Shown here: positions 15,748-25,298 of the stretch, piece by piece
How positions within the stretch are numbered: the first letter of the stretch is position 1
Layout: every line of letters starts with the position of its first letter
Assembly (NCBI RefSeq): GCF_045446075.1
Contig: NZ_JBJJBQ010000001.1
Location: 620,001-684,000, forward strand
Length of the DNA: 64,000 bases
Reading direction: 5' to 3'
DNA from: Flavisericum labens
Lineage (GTDB): Bacteria; Bacteroidota; Bacteroidia; Flavobacteriales; Flavobacteriaceae
Position numbers and translations under genes: made by a program
The notes under the pieces: model-generated
Told to the model about the DNA's origin: nothing
Seen by the model: the letters and a program-made list of their open reading frames with translations, nothing else
Database searches by the model: none

Positions 15748-17352
15748 TTATTGTAGGTTTATATATTTTGAATTCCAAAATACATCTTCCATTTCATCTT
15801 CGACAATTTTGTATTCTAATGCCAAACTAGTCCAAACTTCTTTATTGTTAGAAAGCATTTTTTCAAGTTTTTCTATGTTTTTGTTTTTAAGCCAATTTGC
15901 TCTTATCCATTCTAAATAGTATCCTTTACTTGAAAGGAAAAGTTCATGTTCCTCATGAAATCCTAATTCTGGTAACTTAAATTTAAATTTGAATTCATTT
16001 CCGGGGAAAGAAGTCAAGTAGTTTCGGTCGTCATTTATGATACAATCTATGCCATAATCTTCACCTTCCACAACCTCAATCTTGTTAGGGTATATTTTAG
16101 TGCCAGTTGTTGTATTATTAATATTAGCAAGTCCTAAGTAATCTATTTTCCATAGCCCCTTTGTCATTTCAATCTTAATTTTTAGACTTCCTGTATGAGG
16201 TTTAATATTATTGAGTGGTGCAATCATCATGTTTTTGGCTATAGGGCCGGTTTCATAGAGTTCATCAAAAAGTATCCATTGTTTTTTGCTGTCATCGTAT
16301 GCGAATAATTTTATTTTCCCAAGTAGACTAAAGGGGTTGCTTACCCGTTTTTTTATGGATTCGTTAGTTTCAATTTTGGCAAAGTAGTCACCAACTTCAT
16401 CACCCATATAAGAGAGTCCGTTATAGAGTAAAAATGTTGTTAGTAAGGTTTGCCGAAAATTAATGGTTAAACCCATGTTTTGAGAAAGGATATTGTCAAA
16501 TTCTAAATAGATTTCATCTTTTGCTGTAAGATCGTTTTCGTTAGTCTTAGAATAAAACTCTAGTTCATCCTGATATGTAATTAAGTTTAAAATGTCGGTA
16601 TTATTTATTTGAGCAATTTTAGGTAGGTATATTTGATCTGATTTATGGAAAAGATTGTTCTTGTCCTGAAAAACATGCTCAGATTTTTTTTTGGAAACTA
16701 CATTCAGAAATAGTTCATTGATTAGATGAGTTTCAAAAGCTTCATTTTTCATGGTTAAATAGAACGTTTCATCTGAAGTGCTTGTTTTAAGAGCATCCAT
16801 ATCTGTGGTTTCTAAAGAAGGGGAAATTGAACTTGAAAATCCTTCAGCTTTTGCATCATGGACAGACAAACTGTTATTGGTGTAAAATGTTGGGCAAGAG
16901 CCAAAACAGGCTTTGGGGTTTGTTATGCAAATAGCATCTAATATTAGATTTACACCTGTTAAAATTGCGAGACCAGAAACTCTCTCATTGTCTCTAGATT
17001 TTATGGCCTCTAGCTGATTGGTTTCTATAATGGCAATCTCATCAATTTCATGCGCTATCGAACCATCTTTTATTTCATTTCTGTTGAAGTCAAATAGTTT
17101 TCCTTTTCCAAATAGTGAGTCTTTGTTCCCATTTACCCCCCATTCATTTAAAACACTAACATTTCCATTCTTAAGATGAACTTTAAAAAATGCTTGGCTG
17201 TATAGTTTTTGATGAATAGAGTCGTTGTGGATATCATAGGTCTGTCTAAAATCCTGTTTTATATATAATCTGCCACAAGAATAAATTATTAACCCAATGA
17301 TTATAAGAACCATGGTGATTGCAGTAATGTTTTTGGTTGGGTTGGTTGTCAT
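15748..17352 (-). CDS. lipoprotein or membrane-anchored protein, unknown function
   Basis: 534 residues. One hydrophobic N-terminal segment (about 11-27) ends in IIYSC, so Cys26 may be a lipidation site. A second hydrophobic stretch leads into ITNPKACFGSCPTFYTN near residue 150, a distinctive Cys-rich motif. The remainder is mixed alpha/beta without a recognised domain. An architecture with a pole-like N-terminal anchor and large periplasmic part is inferred. First gene of an operon with the 167-residue lipoprotein (one-base gap). Confidence 0.6.
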   Translation of the reverse strand: MTTNPTKNITAITMVLIIIGLIIYSCGRLYIKQDFRQTYDIHNDSIHQKLYSQAFFKVHLKNGNVSVLNEWGVNGNKDSLFGKGKLFDFNRNEIKDGSIAHEIDEIAIIETNQLEAIKSRDNERVSGLAILTGVNLILDAICITNPKACFGSCPTFYTNNSLSVHDAKAEGFSSSISPSLETTDMDALKTSTSDETFYLTMKNEAFETHLINELFLNVVSKKKSEHVFQDKNNLFHKSDQIYLPKIAQINNTDILNLITYQDELEFYSKTNENDLTAKDEIYLEFDNILSQNMGLTINFRQTLLTTFLLYNGLSYMGDEVGDYFAKIETNESIKKRVSNPFSLLGKIKLFAYDDSKKQWILFDELYETGPIAKNMMIAPLNNIKPHTGSLKIKIEMTKGLWKIDYLGLANINNTTTGTKIYPNKIEVVEGEDYGIDCIINDDRNYLTSFPGNEFKFKFKLPELGFHEEHELFLSSKGYYLEWIRANWLKNKNIEKLEKMLSNNKEVWTSLALEYKIVEDEMEDVFWNSKYINLQ

Positions 17353-17399
17353 TCACTAGCTTATTTTACAATTTTAATTGCTTTTTAATTTCTTGCTTT

Positions 17400-17531
17400 T
17401 TAACAGCAAAGGAAATATTCAAGCCGAAGCATTTTCAATATTGCTTGTTCATTTTCAGGCCAGCGTATTCCCAATTGCTCATTAAGGTACGAAATTTTTG
17501 TAAACAATTCGTATGGATTGCCTTTTATGAA
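17400..17531 (-). pseudogene. C-terminal gene fragment
   Basis: An open stretch without any start codon encodes 43 residues that read like the end of a conserved protein (GNPYELFTKISYLNEQLGIR, then WPENEQAILKMLRLEYFLCC). A stop (17532-17534) precedes it in frame and no upstream portion is visible. I take it as the remnant of a deleted gene; the family is not recognised. Confidence 0.3.
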
Positions 17532-17705
17532 TTATTCTAGTTATTTCTTAACTTGATGTGTGGAAAACAACTACAAAAGAATAATCTAGGCTCTTTTAAA
17601 CAAATAAATAGGCTCCTAGAAGAATATTTTATTTTAATTCATTTAACTTATTTATGTTTGAATCACCATAACATAAGTAGGTTAAGTTCATGGTAGATTT
17701 GGGGC

Positions 17706-17738
17706 AAAAAAGGTGAACATCTGTTCACCTTTTTTTTA
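17706..17738. terminator. strong bidirectional terminator
   Basis: AAAAAAGGTGAAC and GTTCACCTTTTTTTT form a 13-bp stem with a four-base loop and T-runs on both strands. It would end minus-strand transcription from the split lipoprotein gene (17788-18207). Confidence 0.9.
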
Positions 17739-17787
17739 TGAAGACTTTCGTAAAGCCAAAATATTAATGCTGTCTAAATTTTATCAT

Positions 17788-18207
17788 TTAGTTTGCTGGT
17801 AAAATTAAAGTGCCGGCAAATTCATGGTCTGTTTGGAATTCTGGAATGAAGTTGCCATTGTCATCAAATGAGTTTACAAAACTATTTGTCATGCCTCCTC
17901 CTGAAGCACCTTTAAAACGACCTATGCCTCCATTAAAAGTAAATGAATCTCGATAGTACGCCTCCTAAAAACCGTATTCAAAGGGAATTACGGTGCCGCC
18001 AGATGGGGCATTTTGGCTCATAGGCCCTACATAAAGTTTGTCTCCGTTAGCTGCTGTAAATACACCATTAACCTTTCTGGATTGGAGTTTGTAATTTCTT
18101 TTCAATTGTAAACTATCTGTGTCAGTGATTTCATTTTCCTGAACTTCACAGTTGCTTAATAGTATAAAGCTCATTAGGGCAATTCCAAATAATTTTAATG
18201 TTTTCAT
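17788..18207 (-). pseudogene. lipoprotein gene interrupted by an in-frame TAG
   Basis: The frame opens with a lipoprotein signal (lipobox LSNC, Cys20) and runs 80 codons to a TAG at 17965-17967. The same frame then continues for 58 sense codons to a TAA at 17788. The downstream part (NGGIGRFKGASG, TDHEFAGTLILP) matches the C-terminal half of the paralogue at 20453 (NGGTGRYENASG, TDHNWEGTITL), so the TAG interrupts a formerly complete gene. Relative to the paralogue an internal section is also shorter. Either a truncated 80-residue lipoprotein is made or the gene is dead. It is divergent from the AraC-TPR regulator at 18515. Confidence 0.75.
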
Positions 18208-18315
18208 AATATTTAGTTTTTTGGTCGTGGTTTATTTGACCATGTTAGACAGTAATTCACTTGGTTAATAACTTTACATTAAAGTTAGTTTTTAATCAAA
18301 GAAGCAGGTTGCTGG

Positions 18316-18343
18316 TATATTGTAATAGGTGTAAAATATATTG
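18316..18343. promoter_or_regulatory. direct repeat TATATTG, 21 bp apart (module 1 operator candidate)
   Basis: TATATTG at 18316-18322 and 18337-18343, separated start to start by 21 bp (two helical turns), lie in the shared region between the split lipoprotein gene and the AraC-TPR regulator. The surrounding stretch 18285-18345 is highly conserved in the second module (21120-21180), where both half-sites change together to TATGTTG. AraC-family proteins typically bind two such direct half-sites. Confidence 0.55.
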
Positions 18344-18514
18344 CGATAAGTAAGAATTTTGTTGTAAGACGATATATGATGATAAGACGAAAATCGCTTA
18401 TCAAGAATAGTCTTACGGCTTATGAAAGATTTTTATTTGAGCGATAGTTTTTAAATAGGCTAAAAAATTGTAAATTATGTATTCGTTTTTCACCGATTTA
18501 TAACTTTTTAAAGT

Positions 18515-20365
18515 ATGGAGGAGCTACATTCAATGGATGCGTCGTTTATTTCGAAGCTCAATGGTTTATTGGAAGACAATTACCATAAGCAAGACTTTGG
18601 CGTAAGTGAACTGGCAGCTTCTATGGGTATTAGCAAATTACAGCTTCATAGGAAAATACGAAAGGTTAAAGGTGTTAGCGCTAGCGAATACATCAAATTG
18701 TTTAGGCTTAAAAAAGCCTATGCTTTATTAAAAAACAATACATCAACCGTGTCGGAGATTGCTTATTCTGTGGGGTTTAACAGTTCCTCTTATTTTACAA
18801 AGTGCTTTCATAAGTACTTTAAAAGTTTGCCAAGTGAGTTGAATGGAGAGCTGGAGTATGACAAGTATTTTGAATTGTGTAGCAATACGGTAAAACAAGG
18901 GAGCCCTTTAAGGTTTAATATTAGCACCCTATTTTGGGTTTTACTGATGATTTCAGTGATGGGTGCTTATATTGTTGAGTTTTTAGTATTCGAAAAACAT
19001 GAAACCAAGCAGGTGACCTTGGCGGTACTTCCGTTTAAAAACCTTAGTGACAACCAATCAGATCAGTATTTTGCAGATGGTGTCATGGACGTGATTTTAA
19101 CTAGCCTTGCAGGAGTAGAAGGTTTTAAGGTGATTTCACGAACCACCATGGATCAATATAGGGAGACTTCTAAGACCATCCCTGAAATAGCTAAAGAGTT
19201 AGATATTTCCCATATCCTGGAGGCCAGTGTCCAAAAGCAAAGGGATAAAATACGGATTGTGGTACAGCTTATTGATGCTAGGAAAGATGTTCATATCTGG
19301 TCTGATGATTATGAAAGACAGAACAAAGACATATTCGCGATGCAGAGCGATATAGCCAAAGAAATTGTAAAGCAACTAGAGGTGGCGCTTTCACCTTCAG
19401 ATGAGAAAAGGATCGTGGAAGCACCCACTGAAAATTATCAAGCTTACAATTTATACTTGAAGGGTCGCTTTTTTTGGGACAAGAGAACAGAGGCCGATTT
19501 AAAACGGAGCGTTAAGTATTTTGAGGATGCCATAGCTTTGGATTCTTTGTACGCTCCGGCTTATGCCGGACTGGGTGATGCGTATAAAGTCATGGCATTT
19601 TGGGGGTGGTACCATCCAAGAGACGAAGGGATTAAAAAGGCAAAATTGTATAGCAAGAAAGCACTTGCAATTAATCAAAATATTTCCTCGGCCTATGGTG
19701 TATTAGGAGATATATCTTTTTGGGTTGATTGGAATTGGAAGCAAGCAGAAAAAGAGCTTAAACAAGCAGTATTATTGGGACCTAGTAATGCAAATGCGCA
19801 TCATAGTTATGCCGAATTAATGAATATTTTAGGAAGAAAGGATGAGGCAAGAGAGCATATTGAATTGGCGATTAAATATAATCCCCATGCGCCACAAATA
19901 TATAATGAAAGTACTCTAATTTACTACAATAACCGTGAATTTAAAAGAGCCATTGAGGAAACTGAAAAAGCCTATGAACTAGTAGGGTTTGGTCTTGACG
20001 ATAGATTTATTACTTATATTAAGTTGCGTGAATATGATAAAGCACATGAGACTTTAAAATTGAAGTTTCCTGAATATCATCGAACTAATCCTGGTTCAAT
20101 TGATAAAATATATGAAACATCAGGAATAGAAGGGCTGGTTCGATTGTATAAAGAAAGGAATCCAGGTTGTATTAACAATAGATGTTTTAGAAAGGCAAGA
20201 CTGTGTATGTTAATGGGAGATAAAAAAGAGGCTCTAGAGCATTTAGAAGGTAGTTATGAATACGGCGAAATTTTTTTTCCAAGGGTAAAACATTTCATAG
20301 ATTTTGAGCCGCTTAGGTCTGAGCCCATGTTTATAGCGCTTACAGATAAACTTAATATGGAGTAA
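18515..20365 (+). CDS. membrane-bound AraC-type regulator with TolB/FlgO-like and TPR domains
   Basis: 616 residues. Unusually for AraC proteins, the HTH pair is at the N-terminus: first HTH about 29-52 (VSELAASMGISKLQLHRKIR), second about 78-108 (TVSEIAYSVGFNSSSYFTKC). One membrane helix spans about 138-159. Then follows a TolB/FlgO-like domain (LAVLPFKNLSDNQSDQYFADG onward, about 168-290) and TPR repeats to the end. This places DNA binding in the cytoplasm and the sensor part in the periplasm, a one-component signalling layout. It is about half of a duplicated module; the paralogue starts at 21350. The ATG at 18515 is in the conserved leader shared by both copies. The target is likely the adjacent divergent lipoprotein gene and itself (inference). 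Confidence 0.85.
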   Translation: MEELHSMDASFISKLNGLLEDNYHKQDFGVSELAASMGISKLQLHRKIRKVKGVSASEYIKLFRLKKAYALLKNNTSTVSEIAYSVGFNSSSYFTKCFHKYFKSLPSELNGELEYDKYFELCSNTVKQGSPLRFNISTLFWVLLMISVMGAYIVEFLVFEKHETKQVTLAVLPFKNLSDNQSDQYFADGVMDVILTSLAGVEGFKVISRTTMDQYRETSKTIPEIAKELDISHILEASVQKQRDKIRIVVQLIDARKDVHIWSDDYERQNKDIFAMQSDIAKEIVKQLEVALSPSDEKRIVEAPTENYQAYNLYLKGRFFWDKRTEADLKRSVKYFEDAIALDSLYAPAYAGLGDAYKVMAFWGWYHPRDEGIKKAKLYSKKALAINQNISSAYGVLGDISFWVDWNWKQAEKELKQAVLLGPSNANAHHSYAELMNILGRKDEAREHIELAIKYNPHAPQIYNESTLIYYNNREFKRAIEETEKAYELVGFGLDDRFITYIKLREYDKAHETLKLKFPEYHRTNPGSIDKIYETSGIEGLVRLYKERNPGCINNRCFRKARLCMLMGDKKEALEHLEGSYEYGEIFFPRVKHFIDFEPLRSEPMFIALTDKLNME

Positions 20366-20370
20366 TGGTT

Positions 20371-20418
20371 GCGAACAAAAAGGCTCTAAGAGATAAGAGC
20401 TTTTTTGTTCGATAAACC
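20371..20418 (+). terminator. intrinsic terminator
   Basis: GAACAAAAAGGCTCT pairs with AGAGCTTTTTTGTTC around a short loop (AAGAGATA). It sits just after the stop of the AraC-TPR gene and resembles the hairpin of the dispersed repeats. Confidence 0.85.
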
Positions 20419-20452
20419 CTTTAGTGATGATAATATTTTATTTAGAGGCATG

Positions 20453-21067
20453 TCATTTAGCTTTGCCATTATTCAAAGTAATAGTGCCTTCCCAATTATG
20501 ATCTGTACCTGTGCCATCAATTCTTACTAGACTATTAATGTTAAATTCTCCGGAAGCATTTTCATATCGACCAGTTCCACCATTTATATAGCAAATGTCT
20601 TCAAATGCAAACATATATTCCTCATCTTGGATGGGTACTAGGCTACTACCGGGACCTGTAAAAAATACACGATCACCATTGGCAGCTTCCATGTAGCCTT
20701 CTACATCTTCATATACTCCAAATCCACCCAGAAAATCAGGAACGCCTTGATTATCTAAAACAACGTGAAAGCAAAAAGTCATATCTGTTGTGAAATTTCC
20801 AAGATGTGTGGCGTTACCACCACCCACTTGGTGCTCAAGTCCCCAAAAATCAGTTGGAGAAGTAAAAGAACATATTTCGGTTAAGGCATCTTCCGCTTGT
20901 CCTGTAAACAATTTGGCTTTAAACGGGAGCTCCATTTGGTTGGATTTTTTCGCTGATATGTTCAATTCGGTTAAGTTGTCCTCTGTTATAATATCTTGAG
21001 GTTTCTCACATGCAGCCAACAAACATATTAAGCTGCCAAAAACAAATAATAATTTTAAATTTTTCAT
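20453..21067 (-). CDS. lipoprotein, intact paralogue of the split gene
   Basis: 204 residues, lipobox LAAC (Cys20). The mature part contains CSFTSPTDFWGLEHQVGGGNATHLG, MTFCFHVVLD, ANGDRVFFTGPG and a C-terminal GGTGRYENASGEF segment. This resembles a beta-barrel-like allene-oxide-cyclase/lipocalin type pattern in which a signal is averaged over a GTGxYxxAsG motif, but I cannot assign the family firmly. Divergent from the second AraC-TPR regulator at 21350 with a 282-bp shared promoter region, exactly as the first copy is placed relative to 18515. Confidence 0.65.
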   Translation of the reverse strand: MKNLKLLFVFGSLICLLAACEKPQDIITEDNLTELNISAKKSNQMELPFKAKLFTGQAEDALTEICSFTSPTDFWGLEHQVGGGNATHLGNFTTDMTFCFHVVLDNQGVPDFLGGFGVYEDVEGYMEAANGDRVFFTGPGSSLVPIQDEEYMFAFEDICYINGGTGRYENASGEFNINSLVRIDGTGTDHNWEGTITLNNGKAK

Positions 21068-21150
21068 TTTAATTAATTTTTAGTTAAACAATAATTCGGT
21101 TTATAGCGTTGTATTAAAATTAGCTTTTAATCATAGAAGCAGGTTGTTAA

Positions 21151-21178
21151 TATGTTGTAATAGGTGTAAAATATGTTG
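21151..21178. promoter_or_regulatory. direct repeat TATGTTG, 21 bp apart (module 2 operator candidate)
   Basis: TATGTTG at 21151-21157 and 21172-21178, spaced exactly as the TATATTG pair in module 1. The stretch AGAAGCAGGTTG upstream and TAATAGGTGTAAAATAT between the half-sites are conserved in both modules. Confidence 0.55.
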
Positions 21179-21349
21179 CATTTAGTAGCAGAATGGTTGC
21201 AAGAAGGTATAAATATGTTAATGCATATAAGTGGTTCTCGAAAATGATATTTATGAATATCAAGATTTTTAATTAAATGATAATTTTTAAATAGGACAAA
21301 AAATTGTAAATTATGTATTCGTTTTTTACTGGTTATAACTTTTTAAAGT

Positions 21350-23266
21350 ATGGGTTCGCTAGAGTCAATGGAAGAGTCTTTTATTTCGAAGCTCAATGGT
21401 GTATTGGAAGACAATTACCATAAGGAGAGCTTTGGTGTAAGTGAATTGGCTGCATCTATGGGTATAAGCAGATCACAGCTTCATAGGAAAATACGAAAGA
21501 TTAAAGGTGTCAGCGCAAGTGAATTTATTAAAATATTTAGGCTTCAAAAAGGCTATATTTTACTAAAAAACAATACTTCAACAGTATCGGAGATTGCTTA
21601 CTCTGTTGGTTTTAGCAGTCCGTCGTATTTTACAAAATGCTTTCATAAGCAATATAACTGTTCGCCTACGGAATTAAAAAATAAACTTGACAGTGGCATT
21701 CTTTTCGATGAAACCGAGATTTCAAAAGTTGGTGCTTCATCTTCCCAATTGACGGAATTTTCAGGTAATAAGTTTTTTAAACGTATTCTGCATTTCGGGG
21801 CATTTCGGGTTCAAACATATAAGTTGGTAGTATTGTTTTTATTTGTTTTTACGGCTGCTGTGTTTTACAATTCTGTTAGTGGCTCGAATGAACAAGGCCC
21901 AAAATCCTTAGCTATCTTACCAATTGAAGTAAAAACAAAATCTATAGATCGGGATGTTTTGTCTGAAGGAATCCATGAAGGGCTTGCAAGTTCACTTGGA
22001 AAACTAAACCGGCTTAATGTGCTGTCTAGAGCAACAACAGAGAAATATAAAAAAAGCAAATTAACAAAAGAAAATATCATTAAGGAGTTGGGTGTAGATT
22101 TTTTGGTGTATGGAAAAGCTTATTATTCAGATAAGGATAGTTTGGTATTAAATGTTACTGTTTACAAAATGGGTGCTTCAGAAGAAGGGTTTCAAACCTT
22201 AAACTACAACACTTCCATTGAAAACATTATTGCTGTTCAAAACGAGGTTTCAAAACGTATTGGGATATCCACTGGGTCACTACATGTATTAGGATATTCA
22301 AACCTTAACCAGCATAATAGAAAGGTCAATAAAAAAGCTTACAAAAATTATATACGCGGTATGTATTACCTTCATAAATCGTCACAAGAAGATTTCGATA
22401 GAGGTATTCGGTTTTTGTATGAAGCCATAGATGCAGACCCGGCAGAGCCATTAGCTTATGCAGGTTTAGCTTATGGATATGTTATCTTGGGGCATAGTTC
22501 TTCAGAAAATAGTAATGTTTTCGGTAAGGCAAAAATGGCAGCCAATAAAGCTATTCAGCTAGATTCAACTTTGTTGGAAGCATATGCAAGTATGGCGGGT
22601 ATTGGCATTTATCATGACAGAAATTGGAATCAGGCAGAAGATTTGTTTCGCTATATATTGTCGATAAACCCCAGTATGGCAAATGTTCACTATGATTATG
22701 CATGGTATTGTTTATTGGTGGGAGAAAAAGAAAAAGCACTATACCACCATGAAATGGCCGAGAAATTAGATCCGTTTAATGCTAAATATATAGCTTGGAC
22801 GGGCTGGATGCTAGCCTATTATGGTGATTATAAAAGGGCAATGGATAAAGTAGAGACTTCTTTACAAATAGCACCAAATAATACGGTGGCCTATTTAGCA
22901 AAAGGATTTATATATGAGCTTCAAGAAAACACAATTAAGGCCTTGGAAGCTTATGAGAAATTGTATAGCCTTAGTTCACGACACGGTAGTTCGCTTGGCA
23001 GTCTTTATGCAGAAATTGGAGAATTAGAAAAGGCACATAAAATACTAGAGGAAGTGAAGAACTGGCCAGAATCTCCTTGGAAAAACTATAACTTGGCACA
23101 TTTATATGCCGGTTTAAATGATGCTGATAACGCTGTTAAGATGTTGGAGACTGACCCAAAACACGCCTATGTTGCATGGGCTGCGGTTATGCCTGCCTTT
23201 AAGGGTATAGAGCACCATAATGGGTTTAAAGCCTTTGTTTCCAGTTTAAAATTGCCAAATAGATAA
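21350..23266 (+). CDS. second membrane-bound AraC-TPR regulator (paralogue)
   Basis: 638 residues, the same architecture as the gene at 18515: N-terminal double HTH (about 29-52 and 78-108, nearly identical to its paralogue), a membrane helix at about 158-174, a TolB/FlgO-like domain beginning SLAILPIEVKTK, and C-terminal TPRs. HTH regions are strongly conserved between the two copies while the periplasmic halves have diverged, suggesting similar DNA targets and different signals. Its leader (21298-21352) is almost identical to that of the first copy, so the ATG at 21350 is well supported. Confidence 0.85.
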   Translation: MGSLESMEESFISKLNGVLEDNYHKESFGVSELAASMGISRSQLHRKIRKIKGVSASEFIKIFRLQKGYILLKNNTSTVSEIAYSVGFSSPSYFTKCFHKQYNCSPTELKNKLDSGILFDETEISKVGASSSQLTEFSGNKFFKRILHFGAFRVQTYKLVVLFLFVFTAAVFYNSVSGSNEQGPKSLAILPIEVKTKSIDRDVLSEGIHEGLASSLGKLNRLNVLSRATTEKYKKSKLTKENIIKELGVDFLVYGKAYYSDKDSLVLNVTVYKMGASEEGFQTLNYNTSIENIIAVQNEVSKRIGISTGSLHVLGYSNLNQHNRKVNKKAYKNYIRGMYYLHKSSQEDFDRGIRFLYEAIDADPAEPLAYAGLAYGYVILGHSSSENSNVFGKAKMAANKAIQLDSTLLEAYASMAGIGIYHDRNWNQAEDLFRYILSINPSMANVHYDYAWYCLLVGEKEKALYHHEMAEKLDPFNAKYIAWTGWMLAYYGDYKRAMDKVETSLQIAPNNTVAYLAKGFIYELQENTIKALEAYEKLYSLSSRHGSSLGSLYAEIGELEKAHKILEEVKNWPESPWKNYNLAHLYAGLNDADNAVKMLETDPKHAYVAWAAVMPAFKGIEHHNGFKAFVSSLKLPNR

Positions 23267-23452
23267 TAACCACGCTTAGTGAAAAATTCTTCATTCACCA
23301 TTTTTAGTTTGTTTCACAGATATGTCAAATTAAAAGTGAAGCACGATAGCATGACATTTAAAAAAGGCCTTTTTCTTCAAAAACTTTAAATGCTATGCTA
23401 ATTTTCTTATAATTTATTAAATTAGTTGACTAATTTAAAAGTTTTCCTTTGC

Positions 23453-25000
23453 ATGAAAAACGTTAAAGCCTTTGTCCTGCTTTTTATCATTTTCAATTCA
23501 CTCAATTTTTACGGCCAAATCTATAATTCTGCGTTTGAGGAATCAGTTTTTAAATCCTATAAATCAGATTCGTTAAATTATAGTTTCATTGAAAGTCTTT
23601 TTGCTATTGACACTTTAATGGATAAAGAAAAGGTTGTAAATTATAAACAAGAACTGTTATCGGTCATACAAACGTTTCCGCCCAAAGAAGAGCGAGCAAA
23701 AAAAGAAAAAAAGAGAGTAAGGCATATTTACGACGAAATGCATGATAGATTTTTTATTAAGTATAACCTAGACTCATACTTTACCGATATTTTTAAGAAT
23801 GGTACGTATAATTGTGTTACAGCTTCTGCTTTATATTCGTTTGCTTTTGAAGAACTCAATATTCCTTATCACATAAAAGAAACACCATCGCACGTTTTCT
23901 TAATTGCTTACCCCGATACGTTTAAAATATATTTGGAAACCACAGCCCCTGGGGCTTATGGGTACTCGGTCCCAAAAGAGTCTGAAGTGCGAAAAATCAT
24001 AGATGAACTAATAGCTTACAAACTTGTTACTAAAGAAGAGGTTCTTGAAAAAGGATACATGAAATTTTATGAAGAGTATTACTACGGGAAAGAGTTTGTG
24101 GATAAGAGTGCTTTAATTGGCATGCAATATTACAACAAAGGCTTATCTAGTTTGAGCAAAGCAAATTATGATGAGGCACTAATTAACTTACGTAAGTCTA
24201 AGGTGTTTTATTCTTCACCTCTTATAAAACCAATGCTTAAGGGCATTATGTTTACTAAAGTTAATGATATTGAATTCAATACGCAATACGATGTGGATTA
24301 TCTTGTTGAATTGTTGGAAATGTCTAATTATCCCGAAGATTACTCTGTTGGCAACTTAAAATCGAGTCTGTATAAAATCACCCAGCATGATGACAACGAT
24401 AATGCATTCATTGAAGAAACAATAGGTAAGCTAAAAACACTATCGGAAGAAAAAGTTAGAAGTGAAGCAGTTGAATATTTATACGAATATTTGGCCAGGA
24501 GTTCAGCTACTGACGAAGAGCTTGATAGTGCATTGGGATATTGTGACCATATATTAGAGATTAATTCCAACAGTAAAATTGCTAAAGAAATAATTGAATA
24601 TGCTTGTTTTAAAAAAGTGTTGCTCTCCATGTACGATTTGAAATCGTTGGAATTGTTTTTGGAAATGACCAAGTCTTATGATTTCTTAAAGTCTAACCGC
24701 AGGTACTTCATTAGTTTAGCTCATTTCTACGGTAATATTTCACTAATGAATTACAAAAGCAAGGACATTGCAATGGCCACAGATTACTTAATTAAGTTTG
24801 AATCGGTTATGGATAATAATAAGGTATTAAGCGATATAAATAAAAACTTAATAGCCGATTTATATTTAAGAGGAGGTAATTACTATTACTACAAAGGAGA
24901 TTATAAATCGTCTTATGCGATATATTCAAAAGGACTTTCCTATATACCTGACCACCCAGATTTAGTGAAAAAGGCTCAGTGGTCTAAAGAAGCGTTTTAG
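23453..25000 (+). CDS. secreted transglutaminase-like/TPR protein
   Basis: From the ATG at 23453, 515 residues with a signal peptide ending FYGQ. Residues about 90-200 look like a papain-like/transglutaminase-like fold: NCVTASALYSFAFEELNIPYHIKETPSHVFL carries a candidate catalytic Cys followed by His, with an Asp/Glu further on. The C-terminal 300 residues are TPR-like helices (GMQYYNKGLSSLSKANYDEALINLRKS, and YYYKGDYKSSYAIYSKGLSYI). The frame also opens nine codons earlier (23426), but that would spoil the signal peptide. Such proteins often process peptides or cell-wall components; the function here is unknown. Confidence 0.65.
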   Translation: MKNVKAFVLLFIIFNSLNFYGQIYNSAFEESVFKSYKSDSLNYSFIESLFAIDTLMDKEKVVNYKQELLSVIQTFPPKEERAKKEKKRVRHIYDEMHDRFFIKYNLDSYFTDIFKNGTYNCVTASALYSFAFEELNIPYHIKETPSHVFLIAYPDTFKIYLETTAPGAYGYSVPKESEVRKIIDELIAYKLVTKEEVLEKGYMKFYEEYYYGKEFVDKSALIGMQYYNKGLSSLSKANYDEALINLRKSKVFYSSPLIKPMLKGIMFTKVNDIEFNTQYDVDYLVELLEMSNYPEDYSVGNLKSSLYKITQHDDNDNAFIEETIGKLKTLSEEKVRSEAVEYLYEYLARSSATDEELDSALGYCDHILEINSNSKIAKEIIEYACFKKVLLSMYDLKSLELFLEMTKSYDFLKSNRRYFISLAHFYGNISLMNYKSKDIAMATDYLIKFESVMDNNKVLSDINKNLIADLYLRGGNYYYYKGDYKSSYAIYSKGLSYIPDHPDLVKKAQWSKEAF

Positions 25001-25178
25001 CTCTATTCAAAAAATACGTAAGACTTGTTTTTGATGAGACTTTGTTAGAATTCGGTAAGGCTGTATGTTCTAAAAGTTAACCCGCCGAAAGTTTAAACTC
25101 GGTCTATTTCGTTCCAAAGTATAAATTTTACCTATTTAAAAATAAATATAAAAAACTTGTAATCAGGGTTTTATTGGT

Positions 25179-25200
25179 TTATGTAACAAATGTTACATAA
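25179..25200. promoter_or_regulatory. 22-bp perfect palindrome, operator candidate
   Basis: TTATGTAACA, two bases AA, TGTTACATAA: arms of 10 bp with perfect dyad symmetry. The form (TGTAACA-N2-TGTTACA) is that of a site for a dimeric regulator such as the Crp/Fnr superfamily. A shorter relative, GTAACA-C-TGTTAC, occurs at 30737. Confidence 0.6.
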
Positions 25201-25270
25201 CTATCAGTAGGTGTTTCGTAATTATGTGTTAGAAAATTCAACAAGAATTGAGGATGATTAATAGCTAAAT

Positions 25271-25298
25271 AGCGCACAACATTTACGTGCGCTTTTTT
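25271..25298. terminator. intrinsic terminator
   Basis: AGCGCAC and GTGCGCT form a 7-bp GC-rich stem, followed by TTTTTT on the plus strand. It lies 6 bp before the end of the HAD phosphatase gene and could serve that gene on the minus strand too, although the T-run is on the plus strand. Confidence 0.75.
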
